Shown piece by piece: positions 51,532 through 59,885 of a stretch of 64,000 nucleotides of DNA. Each line of letters starts with the position of its first letter. Within the stretch, counting starts at the first letter, position 1. A program made the position numbers and the translations under genes. The stretch is from contig NZ_JABWRY020000001.1 of NCBI RefSeq assembly GCF_014269205.2, positions 4,154,001 to 4,218,000 on the forward strand. Reading direction: 5' to 3'. The notes under the pieces are model-generated. The model was given only the letters and a program-made list of their open reading frames with translations, was not told the DNA's origin and searched no databases. The DNA is from Pseudomonas kermanshahensis (lineage in GTDB: Bacteria > Pseudomonadota > Gammaproteobacteria > Pseudomonadales > Pseudomonadaceae).

Positions 51532-52425
51532 TCAGCCCACGTTGAGCTGGCTTTTAAGCAGGTCACGGAACGTCTGAATCAACGGCTCGCGGCTGCGGCC
51601 ACGACGAATGATCAACGAAAAGGGTGCCTGATAGCCGAAGGTAGACGGCGACAACACCCGTAGATCGCCCTTCTCCACCCAAGCCTGGGCGTAATGCTCT
51701 GGCAGGTAGCCAATGTAGGCACCCGAGAGAATCAGGATCAGCTGCGCCTCCATGCTTTCCACCGTCGCCGCACTGTGCTTGAAGCCATGCCGGGCCAGCT
51801 CTGCCTGGCTCCAGTAGCCGCGCCCGACCATGCGCTGCTGGGTCACCACCTGCTCAGGGATGCGCCGCTCGTTGAACAACGGATGGCGGCTGCTGCAGTA
51901 CAGCCAGTGCTGCTCACGGTACAGCGGCTGGTAAACCAGGCCGCTCATGCGCGAAGAAAACGCCCCGATGGCCAGGTCGAGGCGGTTGTCCTGTACACCC
52001 AATTGCAGTTCGTACGGGCTGGACACCGACAGGTGCAAGTGCACCGCCGGGTGCTCCTGGCTGTAGGCGCCGATGGCTTCGGCCAGAGGCAGCGCGCGGT
52101 CACCCACGGTGGAGTCGATCACGCCCAGGTTGAGCGTGCCGCGCAATTCACCCTTGAGGGCCGCGGCATATTGCTCAAAGCCATCCAGCTCGGCCAGCAA
52201 GCGCAGGCTCTCCTGATGAAACAGCTCGCCCTTGCTGGTGAGGCTGAAACCGCCGCGACCACGGTGACACAGCACAATCCCCAGCCCGCCCTCCAGCTGG
52301 CTCATGTACGTGCTGATGGCTGACGTCGACAGGTTCAAATCACGCTGGGCGTTGGCGAAGCCCTGGTGACGCACCACGCTGACGAAGATGCGCAGGAGTT
52401 TCAGATCGGGCAGGGTCGAGGTCAT
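51532..52425 (-). CDS. gbuR: LysR-family regulator, GbuR-like
   Basis: A 297-residue LysR protein: helix-turn-helix in QGFANAQRDLNLSTSAISTYMSQLEGGLG, effector domain with LNLGVIDSTVGDRALPLAEAI and ILSGAYIGYLPEHYAQAWVEKGDL. It is divergent from the ureohydrolase gene and matches the P. aeruginosa arrangement in which GbuR activates gbuA in response to 4-guanidinobutyrate. The ATG at 52425 starts MTSTLPDLKLLRIFVSV. Identity as GbuR rests on this placement. Confidence 0.82.
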   Translation of the reverse strand: MTSTLPDLKLLRIFVSVVRHQGFANAQRDLNLSTSAISTYMSQLEGGLGIVLCHRGRGGFSLTSKGELFHQESLRLLAELDGFEQYAAALKGELRGTLNLGVIDSTVGDRALPLAEAIGAYSQEHPAVHLHLSVSSPYELQLGVQDNRLDLAIGAFSSRMSGLVYQPLYREQHWLYCSSRHPLFNERRIPEQVVTQQRMVGRGYWSQAELARHGFKHSAATVESMEAQLILILSGAYIGYLPEHYAQAWVEKGDLRVLSPSTFGYQAPFSLIIRRGRSREPLIQTFRDLLKSQLNVG

Positions 52426-52483
52426 GGTGCAACGGTTCCGCAACAGTAAATGCGTGAAGTCTAACCGGTTGCGCGGGCATTAG

Positions 52484-52499
52484 TTCAGAAATTCCTGAA
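52484..52499. promoter_or_regulatory. candidate operator in the gbuR-gbuA divergent region
   Basis: TTCAGAAATTCCTGAA is a near-perfect 16-base palindrome (14 of 16 positions symmetrical) with AT-rich centre, the usual shape of a LysR recognition dyad. It lies 59 bases before gbuR and 151 before gbuA. Confidence 0.5.
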
Positions 52500-52649
52500 G
52501 TAAGTATTTGCCGGTAGCGATTCTTCCTACGCACTACCTTGCGCAAACTCGGCCGAAATGTCCTGCCCGCCGGCACAACCAGACTACACAGGCGCGCCGC
52601 GGCACAGGTTCGAACAAACACAACAATCGACCGACTGATGAGGCCCACC

Positions 52650-53600
52650 GTGGACAAGACTCTCCACCAACCACTGGGCGGCAACGAAATGCCGCGTTTC
52701 GGCGGCATCGCCACCATGCTCCGTCTCCCCCACCTGCAAAGCGCCGCCGGCCTGGATGCCGCATTCATCGGCGTGCCCCTGGACATCGGCACTTCGCTGC
52801 GCTCCGGCACCCGCTTCGGCCCGCGTCAGATCCGCGCCGAGTCGGTGATGATCCGCCCGTACAACATGGCCACCGGGGCTGCGCCATTCGACTCGCTGTC
52901 GGTCGCCGACATCGGTGACGTGGCCATCAACACCTTCAACCTGCTCGATGCCGTGCGCATCATCGAAGAAGCCTACGACGAAATCGTCGAGCACAACGTT
53001 ATCCCGATGACCCTGGGCGGCGACCACACCATCACCCTGCCGATCCTGCGCGCCCTGCATAAAAAGCACGGCAAGATCGGCCTGGTGCACATCGATGCCC
53101 ACGCCGACGTCAACGACCACATGTTCGGCGAGAAGATCGCCCACGGCACTACCTTCCGCCGCGCCGTGGAAGAGGGCCTGCTCGACTGTGACCGCGTGGT
53201 GCAGATCGGCCTGCGCGCCCAGGGCTACACCGCCGACGACTTCAACTGGAGCCGTCGCCAGGGCTTCCGCGTGGTGCAGGCCGAGGAATGCTGGCACAAA
53301 TCGCTGGAACCGCTGATGGCCGAAGTCCGTGAAAAAGTCGGCGGCGGCCCGGTTTACCTGTCGTTCGACATCGACGGTATCGACCCCGCTTGGGCCCCTG
53401 GCACCGGCACGCCTGAAATTGGAGGCTTGACCACGATCCAAGCGATGGAGATCATTCGCGGCTGCCACGGCCTGGACCTGATCGGCTGTGACCTCGTCGA
53501 AGTCTCCCCGCCTTACGACACCACCGGCAACACCTCGCTGCTCGGCGCCAACCTGCTGTTCGAGATGCTCTGCGTGCTGCCGGGCGTCGTGCGTCGCTGA
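52650..53600 (+). CDS. gbuA: guanidinobutyrase / agmatinase-family ureohydrolase
   Basis: A 316-residue manganese ureohydrolase. Metal ligands: His126 (LGGDHT), Asp149-His151-Asp153 (IDAHAD) and Asp240/Asp242 (SFDIDGIDP). Sequence and context (divergent gbuR, symporter downstream) favour 4-guanidinobutyrase, giving 4-aminobutyrate and urea, over agmatinase; arginase is unlikely. The start is GTG at 52650, six bases after GAGG (VDKTLHQPLGGNEMPRFGG); an ATG four codons earlier is the alternative. 4-Guanidinobutyrate arises from arginine by other routes, linking this locus to the arginine genes at the left end. Confidence 0.88.
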   Translation: MDKTLHQPLGGNEMPRFGGIATMLRLPHLQSAAGLDAAFIGVPLDIGTSLRSGTRFGPRQIRAESVMIRPYNMATGAAPFDSLSVADIGDVAINTFNLLDAVRIIEEAYDEIVEHNVIPMTLGGDHTITLPILRALHKKHGKIGLVHIDAHADVNDHMFGEKIAHGTTFRRAVEEGLLDCDRVVQIGLRAQGYTADDFNWSRRQGFRVVQAEECWHKSLEPLMAEVREKVGGGPVYLSFDIDGIDPAWAPGTGTPEIGGLTTIQAMEIIRGCHGLDLIGCDLVEVSPPYDTTGNTSLLGANLLFEMLCVLPGVVRR

Positions 53601-53754
53601 TCCTGGCGATAGCACGGCACCGCTTGACTGCAATACCCCGGCAGGAGCCATGAGGGAGGGCCACTGAGGCCCGCCAACACAAGACTAGACCGCCGGGTGG
53701 CGCTAAGCCCGTGCGGTCGATCTCGCCATAATAAAGATAATCGGGAGACCCCCA

Positions 53755-55134
53755 ATGGCCTTGGACATCATCGTTGTAATGATCTATACCGCCGGCATGC
53801 TCGGGCTTGGCTGGTATGGCATGCGTCGGGCAAAAACCCAGGAAGACTACCTGGTGGCCGGACGCAACCTCGGCCCGACCCTGTACATGGGCACCATGGC
53901 CACTACCGTACTCGGCGGCGCCTCCACCGTCGGCACTGTGCGCCTGGGCTATGTCCACGGCATTTCTGGCTTCTGGCTGTGCGCAGCCCTGGGCCTGGGC
54001 ATCATCGCCCTCAACCTGTTCCTCGCCAAACCGCTGCTGCGCCTGCGCATCTACACCGTGACCCAGGTTCTGGAGCGGCGCTACAACCCGATGGCACGCC
54101 AGGCCAGTGCGGCGATCATGCTGGCGTACGCGCTGATGATCGGCGTGACCTCGACCCTGGCCATGGCGACCGTGCTGCAAGTGCTGCTCGAGCTGCCGTT
54201 CTGGATGTCGCTGATGCTCGGCGGTGGCGTGGTGGTGCTGTACTCGACCATCGGTGGCATGTGGTCGCTGACCCTGACCGACATCGTCCAGTTCGTCATC
54301 AAGACCGTCGGCCTGATGTTCATCCTGTTGCCGGTATGCCTGTACAAGGCCGGTGGCTGGGACACCTTGGTGGCCAAACTGCCTGCGGCCAGCTTCCAGC
54401 TGACCACCATCGGTTGGGACACCATCATCACCTACTTCCTGATCTACTTCTTCGGCATCCTCATCGGCCAAGACATCTGGCAGCGCGTATTCACTGCCCG
54501 TGACGAGAAGGTCTGCCAACGTGCCGGTACCACCGCAGGCGTCTACTGCGTGGTGTACGGCCTGGCCTGCGCCCTGATCGGCATGGCCGCGCACGTACTG
54601 ATGCCCGACCTGGCCAACCCAAACAATGCCTTTGCGGAGATGATCAAGAGCACCCTGCCCGATGGCATTCGTGGCCTGCTGATGGCGGCGGCCCTGGCAG
54701 CCATGATGTCGACCGCCAGCGCTGGCCTGCTGGCCGCGTCCACCACCCTGACTGAAGACCTGCTGCCCAAACTGCGCGGCGGCAAGCAGTCGAGCCTGGC
54801 CATCAGCCGCCTGTTCACCCTGCTGACCGGCCTGGTGGTACTGGGTATCGCCTTGGTGGTGAACGATGTAATCAACGCCCTGACCCTGGCCTACAACCTG
54901 CTGGTCGGCGGCATGCTGATCCCGCTGATTGGTGCGATCTTCTGGAAACGCGCAACCACCGCAGGCGCCATCGCCAGCATGTCGCTGGGCTTCGCTACTG
55001 CGCTGCTGTTCATGTTCAAGGATGGGCTGGAAGCCAACACGCCGATCTACTACAGCCTGGCAGTTGGCTTGGTGAGCTTTGTCGCAGTCAGCCTGATGTC
55101 GCGTAAATCGATGGCAGCAGTCAAGCTGGCCTGA
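53755..55134 (+). CDS. sodium:solute symporter (SSS family)
   Basis: A 459-residue symporter with twelve to thirteen membrane segments and SSS signatures (KTQEDYLVAGRNLGPTLYMGTMATTVLGGASTVG; QDIWQRVFTARDEK). It follows gbuA on the same strand after 154 bases and probably imports 4-guanidinobutyrate or a related guanidino compound; this is inferred from position, as P. aeruginosa also has an SSS gene next to gbuA. A terminator follows. Confidence 0.88.
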   Translation: MALDIIVVMIYTAGMLGLGWYGMRRAKTQEDYLVAGRNLGPTLYMGTMATTVLGGASTVGTVRLGYVHGISGFWLCAALGLGIIALNLFLAKPLLRLRIYTVTQVLERRYNPMARQASAAIMLAYALMIGVTSTLAMATVLQVLLELPFWMSLMLGGGVVVLYSTIGGMWSLTLTDIVQFVIKTVGLMFILLPVCLYKAGGWDTLVAKLPAASFQLTTIGWDTIITYFLIYFFGILIGQDIWQRVFTARDEKVCQRAGTTAGVYCVVYGLACALIGMAAHVLMPDLANPNNAFAEMIKSTLPDGIRGLLMAAALAAMMSTASAGLLAASTTLTEDLLPKLRGGKQSSLAISRLFTLLTGLVVLGIALVVNDVINALTLAYNLLVGGMLIPLIGAIFWKRATTAGAIASMSLGFATALLFMFKDGLEANTPIYYSLAVGLVSFVAVSLMSRKSMAAVKLA

Positions 55135-55174
55135 TACGCACTAGGCCATACAGACGATTAACCGCAACAAAAAA

Positions 55175-55202
55175 GCCGCAGCATCAGCAATGATGCGGCG
55201 GC
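55175..55202. terminator. bidirectional terminator after the symporter gene
   Basis: A 12-bp stem (GCCGCAGCATCA / TGATGCGGCGGC, one mismatch) with GCAA loop is preceded by an A-run and followed by CTTT. It serves the symporter gene and the convergent small gene. Confidence 0.75.
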
Positions 55203-55212
55203 CTTTGTCATT

Positions 55213-55341
55213 TCAGCGACGGCGCGGTTGGCGCTTGCGCTGCTCTTCATCAGTCGGGATCGGCACCGGCTGCAGGGGGGGTGGAATCAACCCCAGTGCG
55301 ACAGCCAAGTCGTGGAGCCAGTTGAACAGTGGTTTCTTCAT
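55213..55341 (-). CDS. small 42-residue basic-tailed protein, unrecognised
   Basis: A short frame MKKPLFNWLHDLAVALGLIPPP... ending in a strongly basic tail (EEQRKRQPRRR). AAGGGGGCACT precedes the ATG, a good ribosome site. The N-terminal half is an amphipathic or short hydrophobic helix, then a proline hinge (PPPLQPVPIP), then charged residues. It lies convergent to the gbu symporter, sharing its terminator, and downstream of a LysR gene on the same strand. I do not recognise a family. Confidence 0.65.
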   Translation of the reverse strand: MKKPLFNWLHDLAVALGLIPPPLQPVPIPTDEEQRKRQPRRR

Positions 55342-55465
55342 AGTGCCCCCTTGACGGGTCAGCCTCACGGTCAATCAATCCAGTGATGTTTCATACAGAT
55401 CATAGCCCGATGTCCTGTATTGCGCATGCATCTGGTCTTAGAGATAAGGGCCATTTTGACGCGGA

Positions 55466-56359
55466 TCAAGCCTGAACGGCGCATTCCGACGATTGGTTAA
55501 TCGTTTCGCTTTGTTGCAGATCGATCCAGGCCTGCAAATTTGCCCCGCGCATGCCCTGGCGCCACATCAACCACGTGACCGCCTGATCGAAGGGTGCCTG
55601 CAGCCGGTGGACCCGCACCCGGTCGCGCCCAGGCAGGCTGTCGAGCATGGATTGCGCCATCATGGCCACACCTGCGCCGGCAATCACACAGGCCAGCATG
55701 CTCTGGTACGACTCGATCTCCATCACCCGGCCCATCGGCGTATGGGCGTGGGCGTACCAGGCCTCAAGGCGCATCCGGTATGAACAGCCCTGGCGGAAGG
55801 TGAACACCGCTTTGCCTGCCACGTCTTTTGCCGTGTGCACGGGCGGGTGTTCAGGGCTGGTGATCAGCACCAGCTGTTCGTCGCACAGCGGCACACCGTC
55901 CAGCCCGGCCAGGCTTGGCGGGCCATCTACCAAGGCCGCGTCCAGGCCATGGCTGAGCAAGCCCTCGAACAGCTCACCGCTGGGCGCTGCACGCACCTGC
56001 AGGTTCACCGCCGGGTACGCCTGGTGATAATGCGCCAGCAACGCTGGCAGGTGGGTGGCTGCGGTGCTGTACATGGTGCCCAGCACAAACTCCCCAGCCG
56101 GCTGGCCACCTTGCACGGCCGCCATCGCCTCGTCACGTAGCGCCGACAAGCGATTAGCGTAGTCCAGCAGCACCTTGCCCGCGGGCGACAATTGCAGGCG
56201 CTGGCGCTCGCGCAGAAACAGCTCCACACCCAATTGCTCTTCGAGCTGGCGTAGGCGCGTCGACAAGTTCGACGGCACCCGATGCAGGCGCTCGGCGGCG
56301 CGTGTGACCGAACCTTCCTCGGCCACCGCCTGGAAGATGCGCAGTTGGCTGAACTCCAT
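55466..56359 (-). CDS. LysR-family regulator
   Basis: A 297-residue LysR protein starting MEFSQLRIFQAVAEEGSVTRAAERLHRVPSNLSTRLRQLEEQLG at the ATG of 56359, which follows GGAGAAAGGT. The effector domain includes LGTMYSTAATHLPALLAHYHQAYP and QSMLACVIAGAGVAMMAQSML. It is divergent from an MFS gene with a 106-base gap and probably regulates it; the ligand is unknown. Confidence 0.9.
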   Translation of the reverse strand: MEFSQLRIFQAVAEEGSVTRAAERLHRVPSNLSTRLRQLEEQLGVELFLRERQRLQLSPAGKVLLDYANRLSALRDEAMAAVQGGQPAGEFVLGTMYSTAATHLPALLAHYHQAYPAVNLQVRAAPSGELFEGLLSHGLDAALVDGPPSLAGLDGVPLCDEQLVLITSPEHPPVHTAKDVAGKAVFTFRQGCSYRMRLEAWYAHAHTPMGRVMEIESYQSMLACVIAGAGVAMMAQSMLDSLPGRDRVRVHRLQAPFDQAVTWLMWRQGMRGANLQAWIDLQQSETINQSSECAVQA

Positions 56360-56465
56360 ACCTTTCTCCAAAACAGAACAACTTCATCATCATTATTCAA
56401 TTTCATTGAACGCGATACCCCCCTAACCTGCCATCCATCGCTTACCAACGTGCAGGAGCCCTTCC

Positions 56466-57647
56466 ATGTCGCCCCGTATACAACTGCTGGCCAGCGCCGT
56501 GGCCCTGATGATGGCCATGGGCATCGGCCGCTTCGCCCTGACCCCACAACTGCCGCAACTGATTGCCGAAGGCCAGTTCGACCTCACGGCCGCCGGGCTG
56601 GTCGCAGCGGCCAATTACCTGGGTTACTTCATCGGTGCGGTGGATGGCATGTTCGCTCGCAAGCCTGCCCAGGTACGCCTGCGCCTACAGGGTGGCCTAT
56701 GGCTGTGCGTGCTGTTGACCTTGGCCTCGTGGGCCGCCGATGGCTTCTGGAGCCACCTGCTGTTGCGCTTCGGCACCGGCGTGGCCAGCGCCTGGGTATT
56801 GGTGATGATCACCAGCCTCAGCCAGCAGGCTGCCAATGCACACCATCAACCACGCTTGGGCGCCTTGGTGTTTGCCGGGCCGGGCCTGGGGATCGCCGTT
56901 ACCGGGCTGCTGGCACTGGTGGCGCATGGGCTGGGGCTGGGTTCGGCAGCGCTGTGGCTGATCTACGCGGTGGCGGCGCTGATGATGCTGTTGGCCGTAC
57001 GGCCCTGGTTGCCGCAGGCGCAAGCGCAAACCGTGCACCCGGCCACTGCGCAGCCCGGTAGGGTAGGCAATGCCGGGATTGCGCGCCTTGGGCTGGTCTA
57101 TGCCTTGTACGGCGTCGGTTACATCCTGCCGGCCACCTTCTTGTCACAGATGGCCAACCAGCAGTTTCACGGCCAGTGGATGGCCGACCTGTTCTGGCCG
57201 GCCTTTGGCCTGGCAGCCGCGCTGGGCGTGCTGCTGGTGAGCGTGCGCCGGGCCGGCCGGACCTCTGCCTGGCTGACCGCCACCCTGTGGCTGCAAGGGC
57301 TCGGCGTGCTGGCATGCCTGATGGGCGGTGGCCTTGGCTTGGGGTTGGGTGTGGTGCTGTGCGGCGCGCCGTTCTTGGCCTGCATGCAGCTGGTGATGCA
57401 GCGCTCGCGGGAGCTGGCGCCACACGCGACGCAGCGTAATGCCGGGCTGCTCACTGCGTGCTTTGCGCTCGGGCAACTCAGCGGGCCGCTGTTGGCGGCA
57501 GTCAGCAACCATTACACGGGGAGCCTGGAGTTGGCATTGATGCTGGCTGCGAGCGGCTTGGCAGTGGCCGGGGTGTTGGTGCTGACTGCAGCCCATGCCA
57601 ACCCCAGCTGCCTGGCGGCCCCTTCAACCACTGCGCAATCCGTGTAG
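56466..57647 (+). CDS. MFS transporter, YbfB/YjiJ family
   Basis: A 393-residue major-facilitator protein with twelve segments (LLASAVALMMAMGIGRFALTPQLPQLI opening; GLVAAANYLGYFIGAVDGM). It is a family of probable exporters with unknown substrates, often next to a LysR regulator as here. Its TAG stop is the TAG within GTAGGAG of a REP arm, so the REP forms the very end of the gene and the last codon comes from the element. Confidence 0.88.
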   Translation: MSPRIQLLASAVALMMAMGIGRFALTPQLPQLIAEGQFDLTAAGLVAAANYLGYFIGAVDGMFARKPAQVRLRLQGGLWLCVLLTLASWAADGFWSHLLLRFGTGVASAWVLVMITSLSQQAANAHHQPRLGALVFAGPGLGIAVTGLLALVAHGLGLGSAALWLIYAVAALMMLLAVRPWLPQAQAQTVHPATAQPGRVGNAGIARLGLVYALYGVGYILPATFLSQMANQQFHGQWMADLFWPAFGLAAALGVLLVSVRRAGRTSAWLTATLWLQGLGVLACLMGGGLGLGLGVVLCGAPFLACMQLVMQRSRELAPHATQRNAGLLTACFALGQLSGPLLAAVSNHYTGSLELALMLAASGLAVAGVLVLTAAHANPSCLAAPSTTAQSV

Positions 57648-57737
57648 GAGCAGCCTTGCGCTGCGAAGAGGCCAGTGGCAGCAGCGAGCATCTACGTTGT
57701 TGTCACTGGCCTCTTCGCAGCGCAAGGCTGCTCCTAC
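57644..57737. repeat. inverted REP pair (GTAGGAGCAGCCTTGCGCTG type)
   Basis: Perfect 34-base inverted arms at 57644-57677 and 57704-57737, spaced by 26 bases. The first arm supplies the stop codon of the MFS gene (57645-57647). Confidence 0.9.
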
Positions 57738-57780
57738 AGGGGTTTCGGTTGACGGTCAGTGAAGCCTAGGGCAGCGGCTA

Positions 57781-58707
57781 TCACCCCACCCATTTGCGCA
57801 ATTGCTGCTTCACCCAAGGCTCGGCGCTCACCAGCACTACGCCAAGCAACACCATCACCGCGCCAAGTACAAAGTTCACGCTCAGCGGCTCATCCAGCAG
57901 CAGCACGCCGAACGTGACGCCGAACAGCGGCGTGATGAACGAAAACACCGCGAGGTTCGACGCCAGGTATTTGCGCAATAACCAGAACCACGTCAGGTAG
58001 CTGACAAACGACACCACGACCCCCTGGAACAGCACACTGCCCACCGCCAAAGGCGTCAGCGACACCGCGCCGATCTGGCCGCTGAGCAAGGCAATCAGCA
58101 GCAGCCCGGCAAAGCCCACTGCCAACTGATAGAACAGGGTCAAGGTCGCCGGTGCTTCCGAAAGCCGGGAACAGCGCACCACCACCGTCGTCGCACCCCA
58201 GGCCAACCCCGCCACAACGCCAAAGGCATCGCCCAGCAACGTGCGGCTGTCCATCTCTTCAAACGACATGCCACCGGCAAACGCGGTGGCAATCCCACCG
58301 AAGGCCAGCAAGATCCCCAGCCACTGCAGCAGCCGCAGCCGCTCACTGGGCAGCATGAAGTGCAGGCCCAACGCCGTGAAAACGGGTGCCGTGTAGAGGA
58401 AGACCGACATGTGCGCTGCCGACGTCAGCTTCAACCCTTCAGCGATGAACAGAAATTCGACACCAAACAACCCACCCGCCAACAGCCCGGCGCGCCAAGT
58501 GCTGCCCACCTGCTCCCAACCACCGCGCCAGCAGATCATCAGGCCCACCAGCACAGCGGCGATGCAGTTGCGCAAGGCGGCCTGCATGACCGGGGCGATG
58601 TCGACGGCAGCCGTCTTGATCAGCACTTGCTGGCAGCCCCAGATCAGGCACAACCCAAGCATGACCTGGAAAGCGAAGGCGTCGGGGTTCTTCCGGGCCG
58701 CGCTCAT
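57781..58707 (-). CDS. EamA/DMT-family transporter
   Basis: A 308-residue protein with ten predicted membrane segments and two EamA repeats (MLGLCLIWGCQQVLIKTAAVDIAP; LLGDAFGVVAGLAWGATTVVVRCSRLSEAP). The substrate is unknown. It is convergent with the MFS gene across a REP pair; AAAGGCCCGCCG precedes the ATG. Confidence 0.9.
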   Translation of the reverse strand: MSAARKNPDAFAFQVMLGLCLIWGCQQVLIKTAAVDIAPVMQAALRNCIAAVLVGLMICWRGGWEQVGSTWRAGLLAGGLFGVEFLFIAEGLKLTSAAHMSVFLYTAPVFTALGLHFMLPSERLRLLQWLGILLAFGGIATAFAGGMSFEEMDSRTLLGDAFGVVAGLAWGATTVVVRCSRLSEAPATLTLFYQLAVGFAGLLLIALLSGQIGAVSLTPLAVGSVLFQGVVVSFVSYLTWFWLLRKYLASNLAVFSFITPLFGVTFGVLLLDEPLSVNFVLGAVMVLLGVVLVSAEPWVKQQLRKWVG

Positions 58708-58812
58708 CGGCGGGCCTTTGGGGTAATCATTGGCATGGGATCAGCTCGGCAGTCTTCAAAGACTGCCGATTATCGGGTTTACAGGCCCACCCATGCCACC
58801 CTCAAAACGACC

Positions 58813-59208
58813 TCAAGCAATCTGTGCCTTCGATGACACCTGCTCAAAGGTCGCTTCATCCAGCGCATCGGCTTGTTCATCCAAGACCTGACGCGGGTGC
58901 TCGAAGCCCGGGATGCTGCTGTCGATCAGGCTCAACAGGCGCGAACCGCGTTCGCTGAGGACAAAGTTTTCGCCGTTGCCCCCCTCTTCATCAGGCCGAC
59001 TTTCGATGAAGCCGCGCTCGAACAGCAGTTTTTCGTATTCGCAGGCTCGGGTCTTCAGGTGGTCCAGATCGCCTATCGGCTGGCCTTTGGCGGCTAGCGC
59101 CGCGGCGTGCTGCTCGGCATAGGGGCGTGGCGTAAAGCTGTGACCGGCGCTGTTCTGCACTTCATGCAGCAAGCGTTCGATCAAGTCCCAGTCGTAGGTG
59201 GTGCTCAT
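58813..59208 (-). CDS. DUF2513-like winged-helix protein, possible transcriptional regulator
   Basis: A 131-residue soluble protein from the ATG at 59208 (AGGAGCCTGCC upstream) starting MSTTYDWDLIERLLHEVQNSAG. The pattern 'xYDWDLIxxLLxEV ... HLKTRACEYEKLLFERGFIESR ... LSERGSRLL' resembles DUF2513 proteins, which have a winged-helix fold and occur as phage or chromosomal regulators. The family call is moderate. The C-terminal 30 residues are acidic. Confidence 0.75.
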   Translation of the reverse strand: MSTTYDWDLIERLLHEVQNSAGHSFTPRPYAEQHAAALAAKGQPIGDLDHLKTRACEYEKLLFERGFIESRPDEEGGNGENFVLSERGSRLLSLIDSSIPGFEHPRQVLDEQADALDEATFEQVSSKAQIA

Positions 59209-59285
59209 GGTGGCAGGCTCCTGCTGTGGACGGAAGGGGTACACAGGTTGGGACCTGCCGCTGACAGGCTGCGTTCAGAAAGATA

Positions 59286-59453
59286 TCAGCGCTGTCTTTG
59301 CTGAGCCTGCATGTACTGGCGCAGCAACTGATTTATACGCGTCTGATACCCGGCGCCCTGATCCTTGAACCAGGAAAGAACATCAGCGTCCAGGCGAATG
59401 GTCACCGCCTGCTTTGCAGGAACCCGCAGGTCGGCCTGGCGAAAAAAATCCAG
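59286..59453 (-). pseudogene. remnant of a BrnA/CopG-like antitoxin gene
   Basis: An open stretch of 55 codons with no start codon. It encodes LRVPAKQAVTIRLDADVLSW followed by FKDQGAGYQTRINQLLRQYM and a short tail, the ribbon-helix-helix half of BrnA-family (DUF4415-like) antitoxins. A TGA (59454-59456) interrupts the frame just upstream, at a run of seven Ts. In the neighbouring frame PDW directly precedes, consistent with a one-base loss (TGGGAT to TGGAT). No partner BrnT toxin is visible. Probably a decayed antitoxin; a non-ATG start or sequencing error cannot be excluded. Confidence 0.6.
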
Positions 59454-59555
59454 TCAGGACGGAACTGCAAAGCTGGAGGCCACCTGTCGCAGATGCTGAA
59501 CTTCTCAGGGAGCCGAACCCTCCACCGCGCATAGCCAACGCGAGAGGTAGAAAGG

Positions 59556-59828
59556 ATGAAATCGCTGCTGCGTATCACCTGTGCAACCGCCTTGCTCTGC
59601 GCACTGCCCGCTTGGGCCTGTACGCCGGAGGAGGCCACCCAGAAGCGCGAAGAACTGGCCGGGCTGGTCAGCCAGCTGACCGAACAGAACCCGCAGAAGG
59701 CCAAGGAGATCAACGATGAGCTCCAGGGTATGGAGCTGGGGACGGCGAGCAAGGACCTGCCGGACAAGTGCCAGCTGATCGATACGCGAATCAAGGAATT
59801 GAAGACAGCGGAGAAGAAAGCGGAGTGA
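59556..59828 (+). CDS. small exported protein, unrecognised
   Basis: A 90-residue precursor with a signal peptide of about 21 residues (MKSLLRITCATALLCALPAWA) and a mature, mostly helical, charged region (CTPEEATQKREELAGLVSQL ... IDTRIKELKTAEKKAE). Two cysteines (22 and 72 region) could pair. The N-terminal Cys after AWA is not a good lipobox (LPAWAC lacks the usual small residue pattern), so it is more likely periplasmic than lipidated. AGAAAGG precedes the ATG. Confidence 0.75.
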   Translation: MKSLLRITCATALLCALPAWACTPEEATQKREELAGLVSQLTEQNPQKAKEINDELQGMELGTASKDLPDKCQLIDTRIKELKTAEKKAE

Positions 59829-59845
59829 CGGCAGAGGCGGTAAAG

Positions 59846-59875
59846 GCCCTATCGCCGGCAAGGCGGCGATAGGGC
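59846..59875. terminator. hairpin between the small exported gene and the helicase gene
   Basis: A perfect 11-bp stem (GCCCTATCGCC / GGCGATAGGGC) with an 8-base loop and no T-run lies between two convergent genes. Confidence 0.45.
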
Positions 59876-59885
59876 TACAGACGAC

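Noticed and set aside
59402..59794. A 130-codon minus-strand frame spanning the small exported gene and the antitoxin remnant
   Set aside because: Mostly antisense to the signal-peptide gene at 59556; only its PDW segment just before the antitoxin remnant is meaningful, as a frameshift trace.
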